Shown here piece after piece: positions 32,784 through 46,429 of a DNA stretch of 64,000 nucleotides. A program made the position numbers and the translations under genes. The DNA is taken from NCBI RefSeq assembly GCF_020360975.1, contig NW_025408680.1, positions 372,001 to 436,000 of the forward strand, given 5' to 3'. Every line of letters begins with the position of its first letter. Position 1 is the first letter of the stretch. This DNA comes from Hirsutella rhossiliensis (taxonomy: Eukaryota; Ascomycota; Sordariomycetes; Hypocreales; Ophiocordycipitaceae). Below the pieces are notes generated by a model that made no database searches, was not told the DNA's origin, and was given only the letters and a program-made list of their open reading frames with translations.

Positions 32784-33351
32784 TCTTAAGGTATATAAGT
32801 AAAAGCGAAATTTTAGGAAATAAAGGAATTATATAAGACTATATAATAGAGGGGAAGAAGGAGTATAAGGTAGGATTTTTAATAGAATTTATTAGTAATA
32901 TATTAGTATATAGAAGAGGTATTAAAGTTAATAATTCTATCTCTATTTACTAGCGGATATACTATCTTATATAGATAATTATAGCTAAACGGAAGAACCT
33001 TTTAGGACTAGATTTAGGCTGCTATATAGCCCTAAGACTAAGGAATTTAGTAATACCTCGAGTATATTAGGAAGTATCTTAGTTCTATTAATATTCGTGT
33101 TTAAAGGAGTTTAGTCGTACTAGTATTCTTAAGAGGTCTTAGCTAGTATTTTAAGCTAGCTCTATTTCTTTAATTCCCGACTATACGATAACCCGCAACC
33201 TATTTAATATATAATAACATATAAAATAACGAGCGATTCTTACTCTATAATATAGGATTTTATCTATAATTAATATACTACTTATTAGCTTATATAATCG
33301 GGAGAGTATATTATAGCTGCTTTATTTATAGTAGGAACACTGTTCCTTATA
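32784..33351 (-). repeat. 3' LTR of copia copy A
   Basis: 568 bases. Its left end TCTTAAGG and right end CCTTATA are shared with the other copies. It retains a perfect GGAACA-C-TGTTCC palindrome at 33334-33346. Confidence 0.88.
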
Positions 33352-33722
33352 GCCTCCCTTAAAGAGTAGATTTATATACTCTTTACTAATTTATTTATAG
33401 TAATATATATATAGGGTAAAAACCTAATTTAGGAAAACTATTCTTATACCTTAATAGGATATAAAAACCTATTCTTTCTTAGGAAAAAAAAATCCTTAGG
33501 TATATACTAATAGAAAAACCTATAGTAGGAAAAATCTATAGTTATAATAATTATTTATAGGATAACCTTATATAAGGTAAAACCTATTATTACTAGGAAA
33601 GTCTTAATAGATAAAAACCTAGTAAATATTTCTCTAGGAAACCTAAAAAGGAAAAACCTAGTAGGGGAAAGATATAGAAAGTATAAGAAATATCTAAAAA
33701 CCCCTTTTAATTACTTAGGAAC

Positions 33723-36700
33723 TTATATTAAGGATAGACCGTCTTTAAATTTATAGAGTAATCTAGGTCTTAATTCCTTTATAAAAATATTAGCTATATT
33801 ATCTTCTAATTTAATATAAAAGACTTTAATTTCCCCTTCTCTTATACTAGTTTTAGTATAGTAATAGGCTAATCTTATATATTTAGACCTTTTATAAAAT
33901 TCCGGATTTTCTATTAATTTAATAGCAGTAGTATTATCTATTAAAATAAGAGGTATAGTATTAAGAATCTTAATAGATAGATCCTTAGTAATATTTTTAA
34001 AAAGCATATTTAAATAAATAGCTTCTTTATTTACCTCCTTAAAGCTAATATACTCTACTTCGTAAGTAGAAAGGGCAACGGCTTTCTACTTAGAGCAAGC
34101 TTAGCTTATTATATTATTATATATATAAAAATAGTAACCGGAAAAGGATTTTCCGTTTATTAAATCTAACGACTAGCTAGAGTCGGTAAAACCCTTTATA
34201 TATAGATAGGTAAAAGGGATATTATAATTATATTTAATCTTTAGGCTAGGGAATTTATTTAAATATTTCTAAATTATATTTAATGCCTTAAAATACGTTT
34301 AGTCGGGCTTAGCTACGAATCTAGCGTAGGAAATTATAGAATATAAGATATCTAGCCTAGTAAATAAGGCTAAGTATAATAGAGATCCTATTTCTTTCTA
34401 AAATTATAATATATCTTCCTTAAAAGGTAATTCCTTTGCTTTTATAAGCTTAAAGCCTATTATAGCGGGTAAATTCGAAGTTCCTAAACCTTCTTTATTA
34501 AATTCCTTTAATTTATTTAAGGTATAAATTTCTTAGGATATATATATCTCTTTATTTTCTCTATTTAGTATAATATTTAGACCTAAGAAGTCTTTTATAT
34601 CTCCTAAGATAGTAAAATCTAGGAATTTAAATAATTCTTTAAATAATCTTTCTTTTATTATAGATTTAAAGGGCCCTACTATAAGAAAGTCGTCGATATA
34701 GATTTCTAAGGCTATACTATAGTCCTTATTTATAAATACTCCTTTATCTATTAAAAAGGAAGAAATCCGAGTTTATTTAGTATAATTTTTAAATAATTAT
34801 ACTAGAGCTTAGGACTTTATTTTAGGCTATATAATACTTTCTTTAGCTTTGCTTTAATTTAACCGGTTTTATATAGGTCTAGGAATTTAGTTAATTTAAT
34901 TCCTTTAGCTTTATAAGCTAATCTATATTTTAAATAATACTCTTTAAGAGCGTATTCTTCGTAGCTTATAGGAAGATCGATATATACTTTACTATCTATA
35001 TCGGTATATACGAAGGCATTTATTATATCTATTTATAAAACTTCGAATTTATAAATAATAGCTAAAATAAGTAGAATTCTAATAGACTTAGGTCTAGCTA
35101 TAGTCGAGAAGGTATTTAGGAAATCTAAGCTATAGATCTACTTAAATCCCTATATTACGAAACGGGCTTTATATTTTATTATATTATTTTAACTATCCTT
35201 CTTTATAGTATAAACCTAGCGGCCTCCTATAGCGTCCTTATCCTTAGGGAGGTAAGAAAATTCCTAAGTTTTATATTTAATTAGCTAGATAATTTCCTTA
35301 ATTATAGCTTCTTTCTAAAATGCTACTTCGGGGCTATTTATTACCTATTTATAGGTCTTTAGAATTTTTAGATCTTAATTTTCTATACTAGCTAGAATTA
35401 ACTTTATAAAATCGTAGTTTAAAAATAAATTAATATTAGGGTATTCGATATAGTTAAAATCGAACCCTTCTAGCTTCTTAGGTAATTCTACTACTATTTT
35501 ACTAGTAGTAGGAATAGGATTGTTATTTAGAGACTCTTCTTTTATAAAAGGCAAGGGACTTTTATCTCTAGGTTCTTTAGTAGCTTCCTCTATAAAGATA
35601 TAGCTTTCTAGCTTATCTTTATTTAGAATAAAATTAAAATCAAAGGTATTATTACTACTAGAAATTTCTAGATTTTTTATAAATTTATTTTCTAGTATAG
35701 TAATATCTCTAGAGATAGTAATCTTTCTCTTAGTAAAATCCTAGATTTTATATATATTTTCTAAATAGCCTACTATTATTCCCTTAAAAGCTTTATTATC
35801 TAGCTTATCTTTAGGGTCTTTATTCTTATAATATATAAGGCTTCCGAAGGTCTTAATTTTATTTAAGGTCTCGAAGGGTAGTATTATATTATCCTTCTTT
35901 TCTATAGGACTTTTAAGTCCTATTATAGAATATAGTAATCTATTATATAAATAGGTAGCTATTAAAACAGCTTCTCCTTATAGATATTTAAGAAGCCTAG
36001 TAGTAAATAAAAGAGCTCGTACTTTTTCTAATATAGTACGATTTATTCCTTTTATTCTACTATTAGATTCTAGCGTCCTAGGAGGACTAGAATTAAAGGT
36101 AATTCCTTCTTTTTCGTAATAGAGCTTTATTTTATATATAAATTCTTTAGTATTATTAGAAAATGCTTCTCTAATCCTAGTATTTTTAGGGTTATTTTCT
36201 ACCTTATTTTTAAATTCTAGGAACCTATTTAAAGCTTCCCCTTTTTTTCGAAGAAGGTATATTTCTAGATATTAGGTTCTTATATCTAGGAAAGAAATAT
36301 AATAGTAATATTTATTATAAGTAGGTACTTTAATTAGCCCCTAAATATCTTATACTATTTTTTTTAAATAGGTATAAGACTTATACGAAGGTTGTTTATT
36401 AACCTTATTCGTTGCTTTAGCTTTAATATATATTTTGCATTATCTTATTTTATTTTCCTCTTTTAGAGGCATTTTTATATCCTTATTATATCTTTTTAAT
36501 ATTTCTAAAATAGCCCTACTATTTATATACCCTAGGCGTAAGTGCTAAGTATAAAAATCTATATCCTTTGCCCTTAAAGATATAATAAGGATTAATTAGC
36601 TTTCTAATAAAGGTTCTATAAGAATATAATATAATTTATTTCTAAGAAATCCTTTAGTAAGGACCTTAGCTTTATTATCTAATAAAAGGACTTTATTTCC

Positions 36701-38260
36701 TCCTATTAAGGCATAGGTATTATTAAAATAAGATTAGGATAGTATATTTACCCTTAATTTAGGTATATAAAAGCAGTCTCGAAGAATATACCTTTTACGA
36801 TTATACGGGAACTTAAATACTAAATCCCCCTTTTATTTTACTAATATAAAAGAAGCTTTTCCCTAGTAAACTTTAAACTTAATTTCTTTATAGTTAATAA
36901 GGAAATTCTTATTTAATACTATATACTTAGTAGCTCCGGTATTATAAATAAAATTAAAGGTCCTTTTATTTTTATAACTAGGAAATCTACTTTCTCTTAC
37001 CTTTAAAACTAATTCCTTTATTCTAGGAATCGAGGCTTTTAAAGGTCCTAAAAGAGAGTCTTTATTAGATTTTACTATAAGGGTATTTATAGAGGTTAAA
37101 ATTACTTCTAAATCCTTAGACGTTTATATAGGGGTCGGAGCCCTAGAAAGGTCTATAAGGTCGATATCTAGGTCTATATTTTCTTACGAAGCTTTATTTA
37201 GGACCTTATTACTATCGTTTAAATTAGACTCTAGCTCTATAATTCGAGCCTTCCTTCTTTTATTAGTAGTAGAAATACTATTAAAAGGGGATTTCTTCCT
37301 AAAAGAAGAAGGAGAAGAAGAAGAAGAAGAAGATTTTCTCTTCTTAGAAATTTAAGTCCTATAATTATTTTTTCCTTTATTTAAAACCTAATAAGTAGGA
37401 GCCTTATTCGGGTATAATTTATAGTAATTTACTATAAAATGCCCTTGTTTTTTATATTCCTTATAATAAGGAGTATCTATAGAATTTCTATAGGATTTCT
37501 AAGGCTTCCTTTATATTAAGAAGGCTTTCTCTAAAGATCTATCTATATCCTTTATTCTTCTAGCTTCGTCTAAAAGACTAGCTATTAAGGATTCGAGGGT
37601 AAACGCTATAGAATTATACCTAAGGCTCTATATAATATTTATAATATAGCTTCTAGATTCCTTATTAAGGTAATTAAGAATCTATACTATAAGAATAACT
37701 TCTAGAATTTCTATATTATAGGATTTTAAATCCTTATAAATTTCTTTTACCTTATAAAGGTATTTCTTTAAATTAAAGTCTAAGGGACTAAGATTAAAGA
37801 GCTGCTTAATAAGTAGATAATTTAACGAAAAGTTCGATAGATTATATAGCTTTTTAAGCCTATCCTATACTTCTTTAGCATTTTTTAGATACCGAATTTA
37901 TATTAAGGGACTATCTTTAACTTAAAGGAATATTAGAGATAAAGCCTCTATAGTCTATATATAATTTACTTACTCTAGAGTAGTAATAAGCTTTTCTTTT
38001 ATAAGGATAGCTTCTATCCTTATAGTTTATAAGGTATAATTTAAATTTCCCTTAAGTCTAGTAAATTTATATTCTTTCTATCTACCTATTTTATATAAAT
38101 TCGGTATTATTTCGTTTATAGGGATCTAGAAATCTAAATAGGAGTTTAAGAGCGTAGGAAGGTAAAAGAAGTTAAGGGGAATTTCGAAAGGAATTTTAAT
38201 TGAATATTTCGACGAGGAATTTTTTAAAGGTATAAGTTAATTTCCTAGCTTAAAAGAAGT
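33723..38260 (-). pseudogene. gag-pol relic of copia copy A
   Basis: Minus strand, right to left: gag (about 38200-37300, with a GAA-rich stretch at 37303-37335), protease FIYNTGATKYIV near 36930-36965 (DTG changed to NTG), integrase about 36550-35950, RT with a YIDDFLIVGPF active site near 34690-34720, and the RNase H end at 33723-34007. The last is the only long open piece (IDNTTAIKLIENPEFYKRSK and the following REGEIKVFYIKLEDNIANIFIKEL). Most missing residues are Trp, Gln and Met codons turned into stops or Ile, as RIP predicts. Confidence 0.88.
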
Positions 38261-38277
38261 AAGCCGGGCTTATAACC

Positions 38278-38845
38278 TCTTAATATATATAAGCAAAGGC
38301 GGAAATTTAAGAAATTAAGGAATAATATAGGACTACGTAATAAAGGGGAAGAAGGAGTATAAAGTAGGATTTTTAATAGAATTTATTAGTAATATATTAG
38401 TATATAAAAGAGGTATTAAAGTTAATAATTCTATCTCTATCTACTAGCGGATATACTATCTTATATAGATAATTATAGCTAAACGGAAGAACCTTTTAGG
38501 ACTAGATTTAGGCTGCTGTATAGCCCTAAGACTAAGGAATTTAGTAATACCTTAAGTATATTAGAAAGTATCTTAGTTCTACTAATATTCGTGTTTAAAG
38601 GAGGTTAGTCGTGCTAGTATTCTTAAGAGGTCTTAGCTAGTATTCTAAGCTAGCTCTATTTCTTTAATTCCCGATTATATAATAACCGGCAACCCGTTTA
38701 ATATATAATAATATATAAAATAACGAGCGATTCTTACTCTATAATATAGGATTTTATCTATAATTAATATACTACTTATTAGCTTATATAATTAGGAGAG
38801 TATATTATAGCTGCTTTATTTATAATAGGAATACCGTTCCTTATA
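38278..38845 (-). repeat. 5' LTR of copia copy A
   Basis: 568 bases, colinear with the 3' LTR but differing at scattered C/T and G/A sites. Confidence 0.88.
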
Positions 38846-38850
38846 AATAC

Positions 38851-39601
38851 GTATAATAATATATAGTAGCTAGTTTATTTAGTTACCTATTAGACTTATA
38901 CTTAATCTAGGTAAACGGTAAGGTTAAGTACTAGCCTTATACTAAGGGACTAGTATATAATATACTAGTATTAGTTGCTATTATATTATAAACTATAGAA
39001 GTATAATATTTAAATACCGCTTTAATTTTATTAGTAGTAAAACCTACTACTACTTCTTCTTTAATACTATTAGAGATTTATATTATATTAGTACTTTTAG
39101 GCCTAGCTTATATTACTTTCTTTATAACTTAGAAAACCTAGCTATTACCTACTTAGCGGGCTAATAAGAATATAGTTAAAACCGACTAAGATATAAATAA
39201 ATAACCTTTCCTTTAAAGAAATAAAGTATAGCTTAAAAATACTAAAAGCCCTAGTACTTATAGCCCTTAAAGCGGTAGTATTTATTATTAACGGCCGTCT
39301 AAGTATTATTAGCTCTTTTAATACTCTTAAAAGTCTCTTAAATAGTAACTACTTATATCTTAAAATTAGCTTATAAAGGAATATATATTATAGTACGATT
39401 AGTTAGGTAGTAGAGATAGCTAGAGGTACTATACTATATATATTATATTCTCCTTATTATAAAACTAAAGCTTATAAAAAGAGGAATTTCTCCTTTTTAG
39501 TTAAAGTAGTAAGTAGTTTATAACCTATAAGTAAGGTAAGTATAATTCCCTATTAATACCCTACTAATATATTAGTACTACGTACCTAAGTACTTTATTA
39601 G
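38851..39601. other. AT-rich RIP-mutated DNA, unresolved
   Basis: No recognisable motif. The last five bases ATTAG (39597-39601) form the left target duplication of the solo LTR that follows. Confidence 0.5.
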
Positions 39602-40297
39602 TATAAGAAGGTATAAGTAATAAGCGTAGAATCGGGTAATCGATAACGTAAGCGGAAAGATTAGTCGAAGGAGTATAGGGTAGGATTTCGTCCGGAATTT
39701 ATAACGAGCATATAAGGGGCTAAATAATATATTAAAAGAATAGCGTTATAAAGGATACTTATAAACTTACTTATTCTATCTACTACTCCTAGGGAAATCC
39801 TTTGTCTTTTATAGACTATTGCTCGACTACTAGTAGACTAATTAGTTAGCTTTCTAGCACTTTCTATAGTGCTTAAAAAGCTCTATCTATAGTATATCTT
39901 TCTAACTTAGTAGGTGGTCTAATTATAACATAATAGTTAACGTAAGACTATAGGTTCTAGTATAAGTAGTAGATTTAACTAGAATGTTCTATGCCCTACC
40001 TATTCTTATATCGCGGATATCTTCGGAACCGCTAGGCTAAAATAGGTAATAGGGTATCCGTTCTGCTCGTAATTAACTTATGCATTTTATATATATTTTA
40101 TTTTATTAGGATAGGCTTATCTTAACCCGCTTTTCTTAGAGGAAGGTATAGATATCTAGTAGAGGTCTTTATCTTTAAGGGTTATTCCCTTAGACTATAT
40201 TATAGAGCCTCTTTTTACTAGCTTATTTTATAGAGCCTCCCTATACTTATTATTTCTTTATAATAGTAAAATAGGAATATAAGGGTATATTCTTATA
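39602..40297 (+). repeat. solo LTR, 696 bp, RIP-mutated copy
   Basis: Ends are the inverted octamer TATAAGAA...TTCTTATA (TGTAAGAA...TTCTTACA before C-to-T change). Target duplication ATTAG at 39597-39601 and 40298-40302. A second copy in reverse orientation is at 49556-50252. No internal coding region adjoins either copy, so both are solo LTRs (or a non-autonomous element). Confidence 0.85.
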
Positions 40298-40302
40298 ATT
40301 AG

Positions 40303-41153
40303 CTTATACCTTTTAGTAGCGCTCTTATAATTATCTCCCCTTTTATATAAATATCTTAGCTATATCTTTAATATATATTACTTTTACTATACTATATATA
40401 TTTAGTTAAGAAAAAAAGTAGTTTCGGTTATATATTATATATATACGCCTATATAAGTATATATTAATCTATACTCTATAATATTAATAGTTATTATACT
40501 AGTAGTTACTATTAAGTAACCGTTATAGTATTACTTATATATTAGCTACGTAACTATAATATAAAGAGCGTATATATATATCTCTTACTTTTTCTATTTT
40601 CTTTTTCTCTTTAACTCTTTTACTTATAATTACTATAGAGTTTTATATCTTTTTTTATTAATCCCTTATACCTTTTTATATTACTTTTTATTAACGATTT
40701 ATTAATATTAATACCTTTTACGCTAAAGAAAATAAAGAATTATAATATTAATTTCGTACGCTATATATAAAAGTAAGTAAAGGTAGGTTTACTTTTAAAG
40801 TATAAGTAATTAGCTTAGAAGTCTTATAGTAATATTAGTTCTCCCTTAATAAAGAAAGCTAAGAAAGGTATAAGGGAGTCTTAGTCTTAAAAGACTCTTA
40901 GTTTAAGACCTAATATTAGCGAGGGTTATACCTTTATTACCCCGCTAAATACCTTAACTTTAACTACTAATAAGCTTACCTTTATAGGCTAAGAATATCG
41001 CGTATACTATATACGTTAATTAACGCTATCGCTTATATTTAATCGGCGGCTATATCTTTTTTATAATAGTTATAAGCCTAGGTAAAGGGGTTACCCTTCT
41101 AAGAACTTCCTAGTAACTATATACGTACTTCTTCTAGCTAGCTTAGCGCGTAC
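40303..41153. other. AT-rich RIP-mutated DNA, unresolved
   Basis: No motif recognised. Lies between the solo LTR and the 5' LTR of the gypsy element. Confidence 0.5.
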
Positions 41154-41300
41154 TATAAGAGTCTTTAACTATTATAGGTTATAGGCTTAGGCTATAGCTT
41201 AAGCTATATAGTTATATATAGAGGGCTAGATCCTATACGTATATATATAGGCTAGCTATATATAGGAGAGCTCTATATAGCTTATTAATATTATCCTATA
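41154..41300 (+). repeat. 5' LTR of gypsy copy 1
   Basis: 147 bases, same length and ends as the copies at 47986-48132 and 57990-58136. Confidence 0.85.
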
Positions 41301-41359
41301 AATAGCACCTATATATATACCTTTACCTACTTTATAATAGTATAAGCTATTAACTAATA

Positions 41360-44300
41360 GATCTAATAGATATCTCTCTAGAGGGGGTGCCTCCTCCTCG
41401 AGGAAGTACTCCGCCCCTCCTTAGACGGATAAGAAGTATTATAGCTATCCTAGAAGCGATTAAAAGCGCGATAGCTAGCGAGAAAGATAAGGTTCTCGCT
41501 ATACTAAGGGAGCTATCTACGAGACTAGCTTTAACCCCTACGACCTCTATAACGCTAGTTACGGCAGTAATACTACTAACGTAGAAGCCGCTCCCTTAGC
41601 CGACTTAGGATAGTAAGCTAGAGTCCTTTTACTTCTTCCTTAGCCGGCTATAGATAAAGTTTATAACCGATAAGAAATAGGGCCTAAATAGCTATCGCGA
41701 TATAGCGTAGTATTCGCTCCTCTATACGCTACTAAAGCCCTAGATATAGTAGATCTCCGGATTCTAGGATAAGGGCGGCCCTAAGGGTAGACGCGACCTA
41801 TAGGACTTCTTTTAATACCTTATATATACGTTCGGTAACGTATAGGAGCGGGAGAAGGTATAAGATAGGCTATAGACCCTTAAGTAAAGAGATAGATAAA
41901 CCTTTAGCGAATTCTTACCCGATTTTAAAGAGACGCTCTTATAAGTAGCAGGGACTATAGTATAGGAAGATAGCGCGAAGCTTATATAGCTATAGAATTT
42001 AATTACTCTAGCCCTATAAGAGCTACTTATCCCTATAATTATACCTACTAACTATAGCGAGTATATAAGCTAGTTAATAAAGGTAGTATAGGGCTATAAG
42101 TAAACGCTATGTTTCTAAAAGCTCTATAAGCGCTCGCCGTATAGCGGCGATAAGATTACCGCCCCTTTATAAGATAAATAACTAGCTATCGATATAGATA
42201 GAGATACCTTAATATCGGCTACTTATATAGACTAGGCTAAACGTAGTAAAAAGATACCGTCGACTACCCCCTATACCGCCCTATACTCTAAGTAGCGGGC
42301 GAAGTAAGTAATAAGCAAGGAAATTAAGAAGAAGAAAGCTAACGGCCGCTACCTATATTACGGCGCGTTTATATACTTTATATTAAAATGCCCCTTCCTT
42401 CTAGCTAAGCGGCCTATAGCGGTTTAAGTAGCGAAGATAGAATCGCTCCTTGCCTTAGATAACGAGGAGGACTTTGCCCCCTTAGGCCTAGAGGAAAAAG
42501 AGTAGCTCCGGAGTAAAGATAGGCTCTAGAGCCTTAGTTACTAGTACTAGTAAAGGAGAAGGAGGAATTATCCGCTTATATAAAGAAGGAGCTTACTTTA
42601 ATATAAGTTATAATTAATAACTCTTTACCTATTACTACCTTTATAGACGAGGGCTACTAGTACTACGCCGTAGTTAACGAGGCGCTTACGTAAGAGATAT
42701 AAGTACTAGTAGAAAAGATCGCTTTAAGGTAAGTAAAGGGCGCCTTAAGCGCGATAGAGGGTATAGTAATTAAGGGTATTATATAGCTAGCTATAGAGGT
42801 CGATAGTTACTATAAGCTTATCGTAGCCTATATAATCCCTTAACTAAAGTTTCCCTTAATCCTTAGGAAACCTTAGTTATTATATATAGAGTTATACTTA
42901 GTTCTATACTAAAGGAAGCTATAGTTTAGGCCTATATAATAGTAAGTCTACTACGACGATAGTTCTATAGGCGTAGGACTAAGCGTGCGAGCTTTATACT
43001 TAATATAAGAAGTCCTTACCTCTATCTTCGTAGGAACTATATAATAGGTAGAGCGGGGGCAAGGCTAGGTAGCGGCTAACGCTATAGTCTATATAGTTAG
43101 CCTAGCGGATATCGATAAGGCCCTTTAAATAAAGAAGCTAAAGTCGCCCTCTAAGCTATAGTAGTAGATACTAAAGCGCTTTTACGACCTCCTACCGCTA
43201 TTTAAGTCCTAAGAAGTAAATAAGCTTAACCTATATAAGCTAAGGGTAGACTATAAGATCGTACTTTATATTAATAAGAAGGGGTAGGAACTACCTATAC
43301 TATTTAGACCGCTATATAGTATATTATATATAGAGCTATTAGTGCTAAAGAAGACGTTAAGGGACCTCTTAGATAAGGGTTTTATTTAAGTAAGTAGCTT
43401 TAAAGTAAGAGCGCTAGTCTTATTTATATATAAACTAAGGGGCGGGATATAGTTCTATTATAACTATAGGGCTTTAAATATAATTATAAGGCTAGACCGC
43501 TACCCTTTACCCTTAATCTTAGATATACTTTATAACCTCTTAAAGGTAAAGTAGTTTATAAAGCTAGATATAAAATAAGCGTTCTATAAAGTATAGATCT
43601 TAGAGGGTAATAAGTAAAAGATAGCGTTCTATATACGCTATAGCTTATTTAAGTAGCTTATAACGCCCTTTAGCCTCTTAAGAGCGCCCGCTACCTTTTA
43701 GTATTATATTAATAACGTACGTTAAGACTTCTTAGATAAGTTCGCCTTTATATATATAGATAATATCCTTATTTATATAAGCGGCTCTTATAAGGACTAT
43801 ATATAGAAAGTATAAAGGGTCCTAGAGTGCCTCTAGCTTTATAGGCTCTACCTTAACCTAGATAAGTACGAATTTAAGGTTAAGAGGGTTAAGTACCTAG
43901 GCTTTATTATCTATATAAGCGTAGGTATATAGGCGGATCCTATAAAGATCTAAGCGATCTAAGACTAAGCGGCCCTAACTATATAAATAAGCGTATAGAG
44001 CTTCCTTAGGTTCGCGAACTATTATAGGATATTTATTAAGGGCTTCTCTTATATTATAATACCCTTAAATAAGATTACTAGGAAATAAACTACTTTTCGT
44101 TAAGGGCCTATATAGGAAGGAGTATTCTATACGCTTAAGGACCTATTCTCGTAAGCCCTAGTACTACTTTAGTAGGACTTTAACTAGTCTACGTTAGTCG
44201 AAGCGGACTATAATAGCTAGGTACTTAGAGGAACGCTCTCTTAAGAGGTAAATAGGTAAAAGTAACTAATAGCGCTTTACTCTTATAAGCTAACCCTAGT

Positions 44301-46330
44301 AAAGTAGAATTATACTATTTACGATAAGGAGATATTAGCGATTATTAGCTACCTTAAGTAATAATAAGTAGAGCTCTAGAGCTATAAGAGCTTTAAGGTT
44401 CTTATAGACTATAAGAACCTTAAGTACTTTATAACCCGCTAGTACCTCTTAGAGCGGTAAGCCCGCTAGGCGGAGTATCTCTTACGCTTTAACTTCTCGA
44501 TTAAGTACCGCCTTAAGTAAGACTTTATAGTCCTAAACGCGCTTTCTTAGAGGGATTAAGACCGGCTAATAAGAGCGGATATTAAGGCCTAGGATCTATA
44601 GCTTATCCTATAAAAAGCGCTATAGACTTATATAAGAGCTTCCTTAATAGAGGAAGGCGCGGTACTAGTAAACGAGCTTTCCCTTATACCTTTACTACTA
44701 AATAAGCTTTCCCTTATACCTTTACCTCGGCTTAGTAAGGAGGGATAGACCGGCCTAAGGGCACGCGCGGTAAGAGTATTTTAAGATAAGGCCCTTTAAC
44801 GCTTATAGGATAGGATAGCGGCTCTAGACCGTACCTACGAGGGCGTATACCGCGCTATAAAGTCTAGCACTCGACGCTTAAACCTAAAGCTAAAGTTAAA
44901 GGTATAGGTAGCCGACTACTATATCGACCTATAAGGGCATCTATACTAGCGGGGGAGACTATAGGTACTAGGCGTACTATATACTATAGAAGCTAAGGAG
45001 AAAGATAGACCGCCGGAGCTAGATAAATAAAACGAGCTCTAAGGGAAGCTAGTTTAGCTCGTCTATAACTCTAGTATCGTAAGCTACCTAGGTCGGTAGG
45101 GTATAGTAGTAGGCCTTATAAGGGATTTTTACTAGCCCCTCCTATAATACTACGTTCGCCGCTTCCTCTATAACTACGATATTTATAGCTATACTAAGAT
45201 TTAAAGGGTATAGCTTAAGGGGCTACTTAAGTAGCTTCCGGTACCTAACTAGTTCTATATATATATATAAATAGACTTTATAATAGACCTTCCGCTTATA
45301 AAAGGAGGTAACTACTATATATAGGTAATTAAGGACTAGCTTAGTAAATTAATAGTACTAAAGCTAATACCGTCTATAAATATAAAAGCTTATATAGAGC
45401 GCTTTCTTTAGTGCTAGGCCTACTTATATAGCTAGCTAACCTTTATTATAAGTAATAGAGGTTTAAACTAAACTAGCTGCTTTTAGTAGTACCTATACTA
45501 GCTACTTTAAATTATATAGCTACTTAGTATAGCCTATTACCTATAGACTAATAGGGGACTTAAGAGGGTTAACTAAAAAGCGTAAGCGTACTTATAGGTA
45601 GTAGTAGCCTATAACTAAGTAGACTAAGACCGTTAGCTCCCCGCGGCCTAGCTCGCGTTAAATAGTAAACCCTAGACTTTTATTAAGATAGCCCCCTTCT
45701 TCGCTATATATAGCTTTAAGCCGCCCTCCTTAATCCTATTCGCTATAGATATAATAACGGAGTAATATAGTAGTTTATTATTAAAGAGCCGCGCCTCTAC
45801 GTTTATATAGAAGCTATAGGAAACTATAGAATACTACTAATCCGCGATAGCCGCCTTAGCGTAAGATTAGGAGCGGTACGCTAATAAGACTTAGGCCTTA
45901 GCGGATAGGTTTATAGTAGGAGATAAAGTATAGCTTAACCTCTATAACTATAGGTTAGCGCGGCTAAAGAAGAAGCTAGACTAGCTATATATAAAGTTTA
46001 CGGTATAAAGGGTTATTAGCCTATAGGTAGTTAAGCTCGATAGTCTTTTAATAGGGGTCTATAATAAGATTAACGTTAACCTCCTTTACTAAGCCTCCTC
46101 CGACCCGCTACTTAGATAAAAAGTAGTAGACGCTTAACCGCTTACTATCGAGGTAAAGGGGGATAATAAATTTAAGGTTAAGAAGATATAGGCTATACGC
46201 TAAAAGAAGGTTAGCTAAGGGAATCGCCGAGAGGTCCTTATAAAGTAGTAAGGGTACCTCGACTTAATATAAGAACCTATACGCGAGTTTATAGGAGCTA
46301 TAGCCCTTAATAAGTTCGAGGCCCTATATA
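41360..46330 (+). pseudogene. gag-pol relic of gypsy copy 1
   Basis: Gag: open piece at 41387-41584 (IIAILEAIKSAIASEKDKVLAIL) and a CCHC knuckle near 42345-42400 whose Cys and His codons are turned into Tyr (YLYYGAF..K-C-P). Protease TFIDEGY near 42640 (DSG in intact elements). RT about 43250-43900 with PLILDILYNLLKVK, APATF and the active site FAFIYIDNILIY (DD to DN). RNase H about 44050-44650. Integrase about 44900-45900, with FIIDLP at about 45275-45295. Chromodomain near 46160-46310 (FKVKKIQAIR..EVLIKW.GYLD). Numerous TAA/TAG stops replace Trp and Gln. Confidence 0.85.
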
Positions 46331-46429
46331 GACCGGTAGACGAGAATAACGGACTAGTAGACTACTAGTAGTAGCTTAGGCTAGGACTATAAAGTAGGTA
46401 AAACGGAGGGGGTAATTATAGTAACGCGG

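Larger units (their letters stand above)
32784..38845 (-). mobile_element. full-length RIP-mutated Ty1/copia element (copy A)
   Basis: Length 6062 bases with LTRs 32784-33351 and 38278-38845, each 568 bases, and target duplication AATAC at 32779-32783 and 38846-38850. A primer-binding site CCGGGCTTATAACC (38264-38277) abuts the 5' LTR. It matches the initiator tRNA-Met anticodon arm except for a C-to-T change in CpA context. Stops in all frames and almost no ATG are explained by RIP. Confidence 0.92.
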
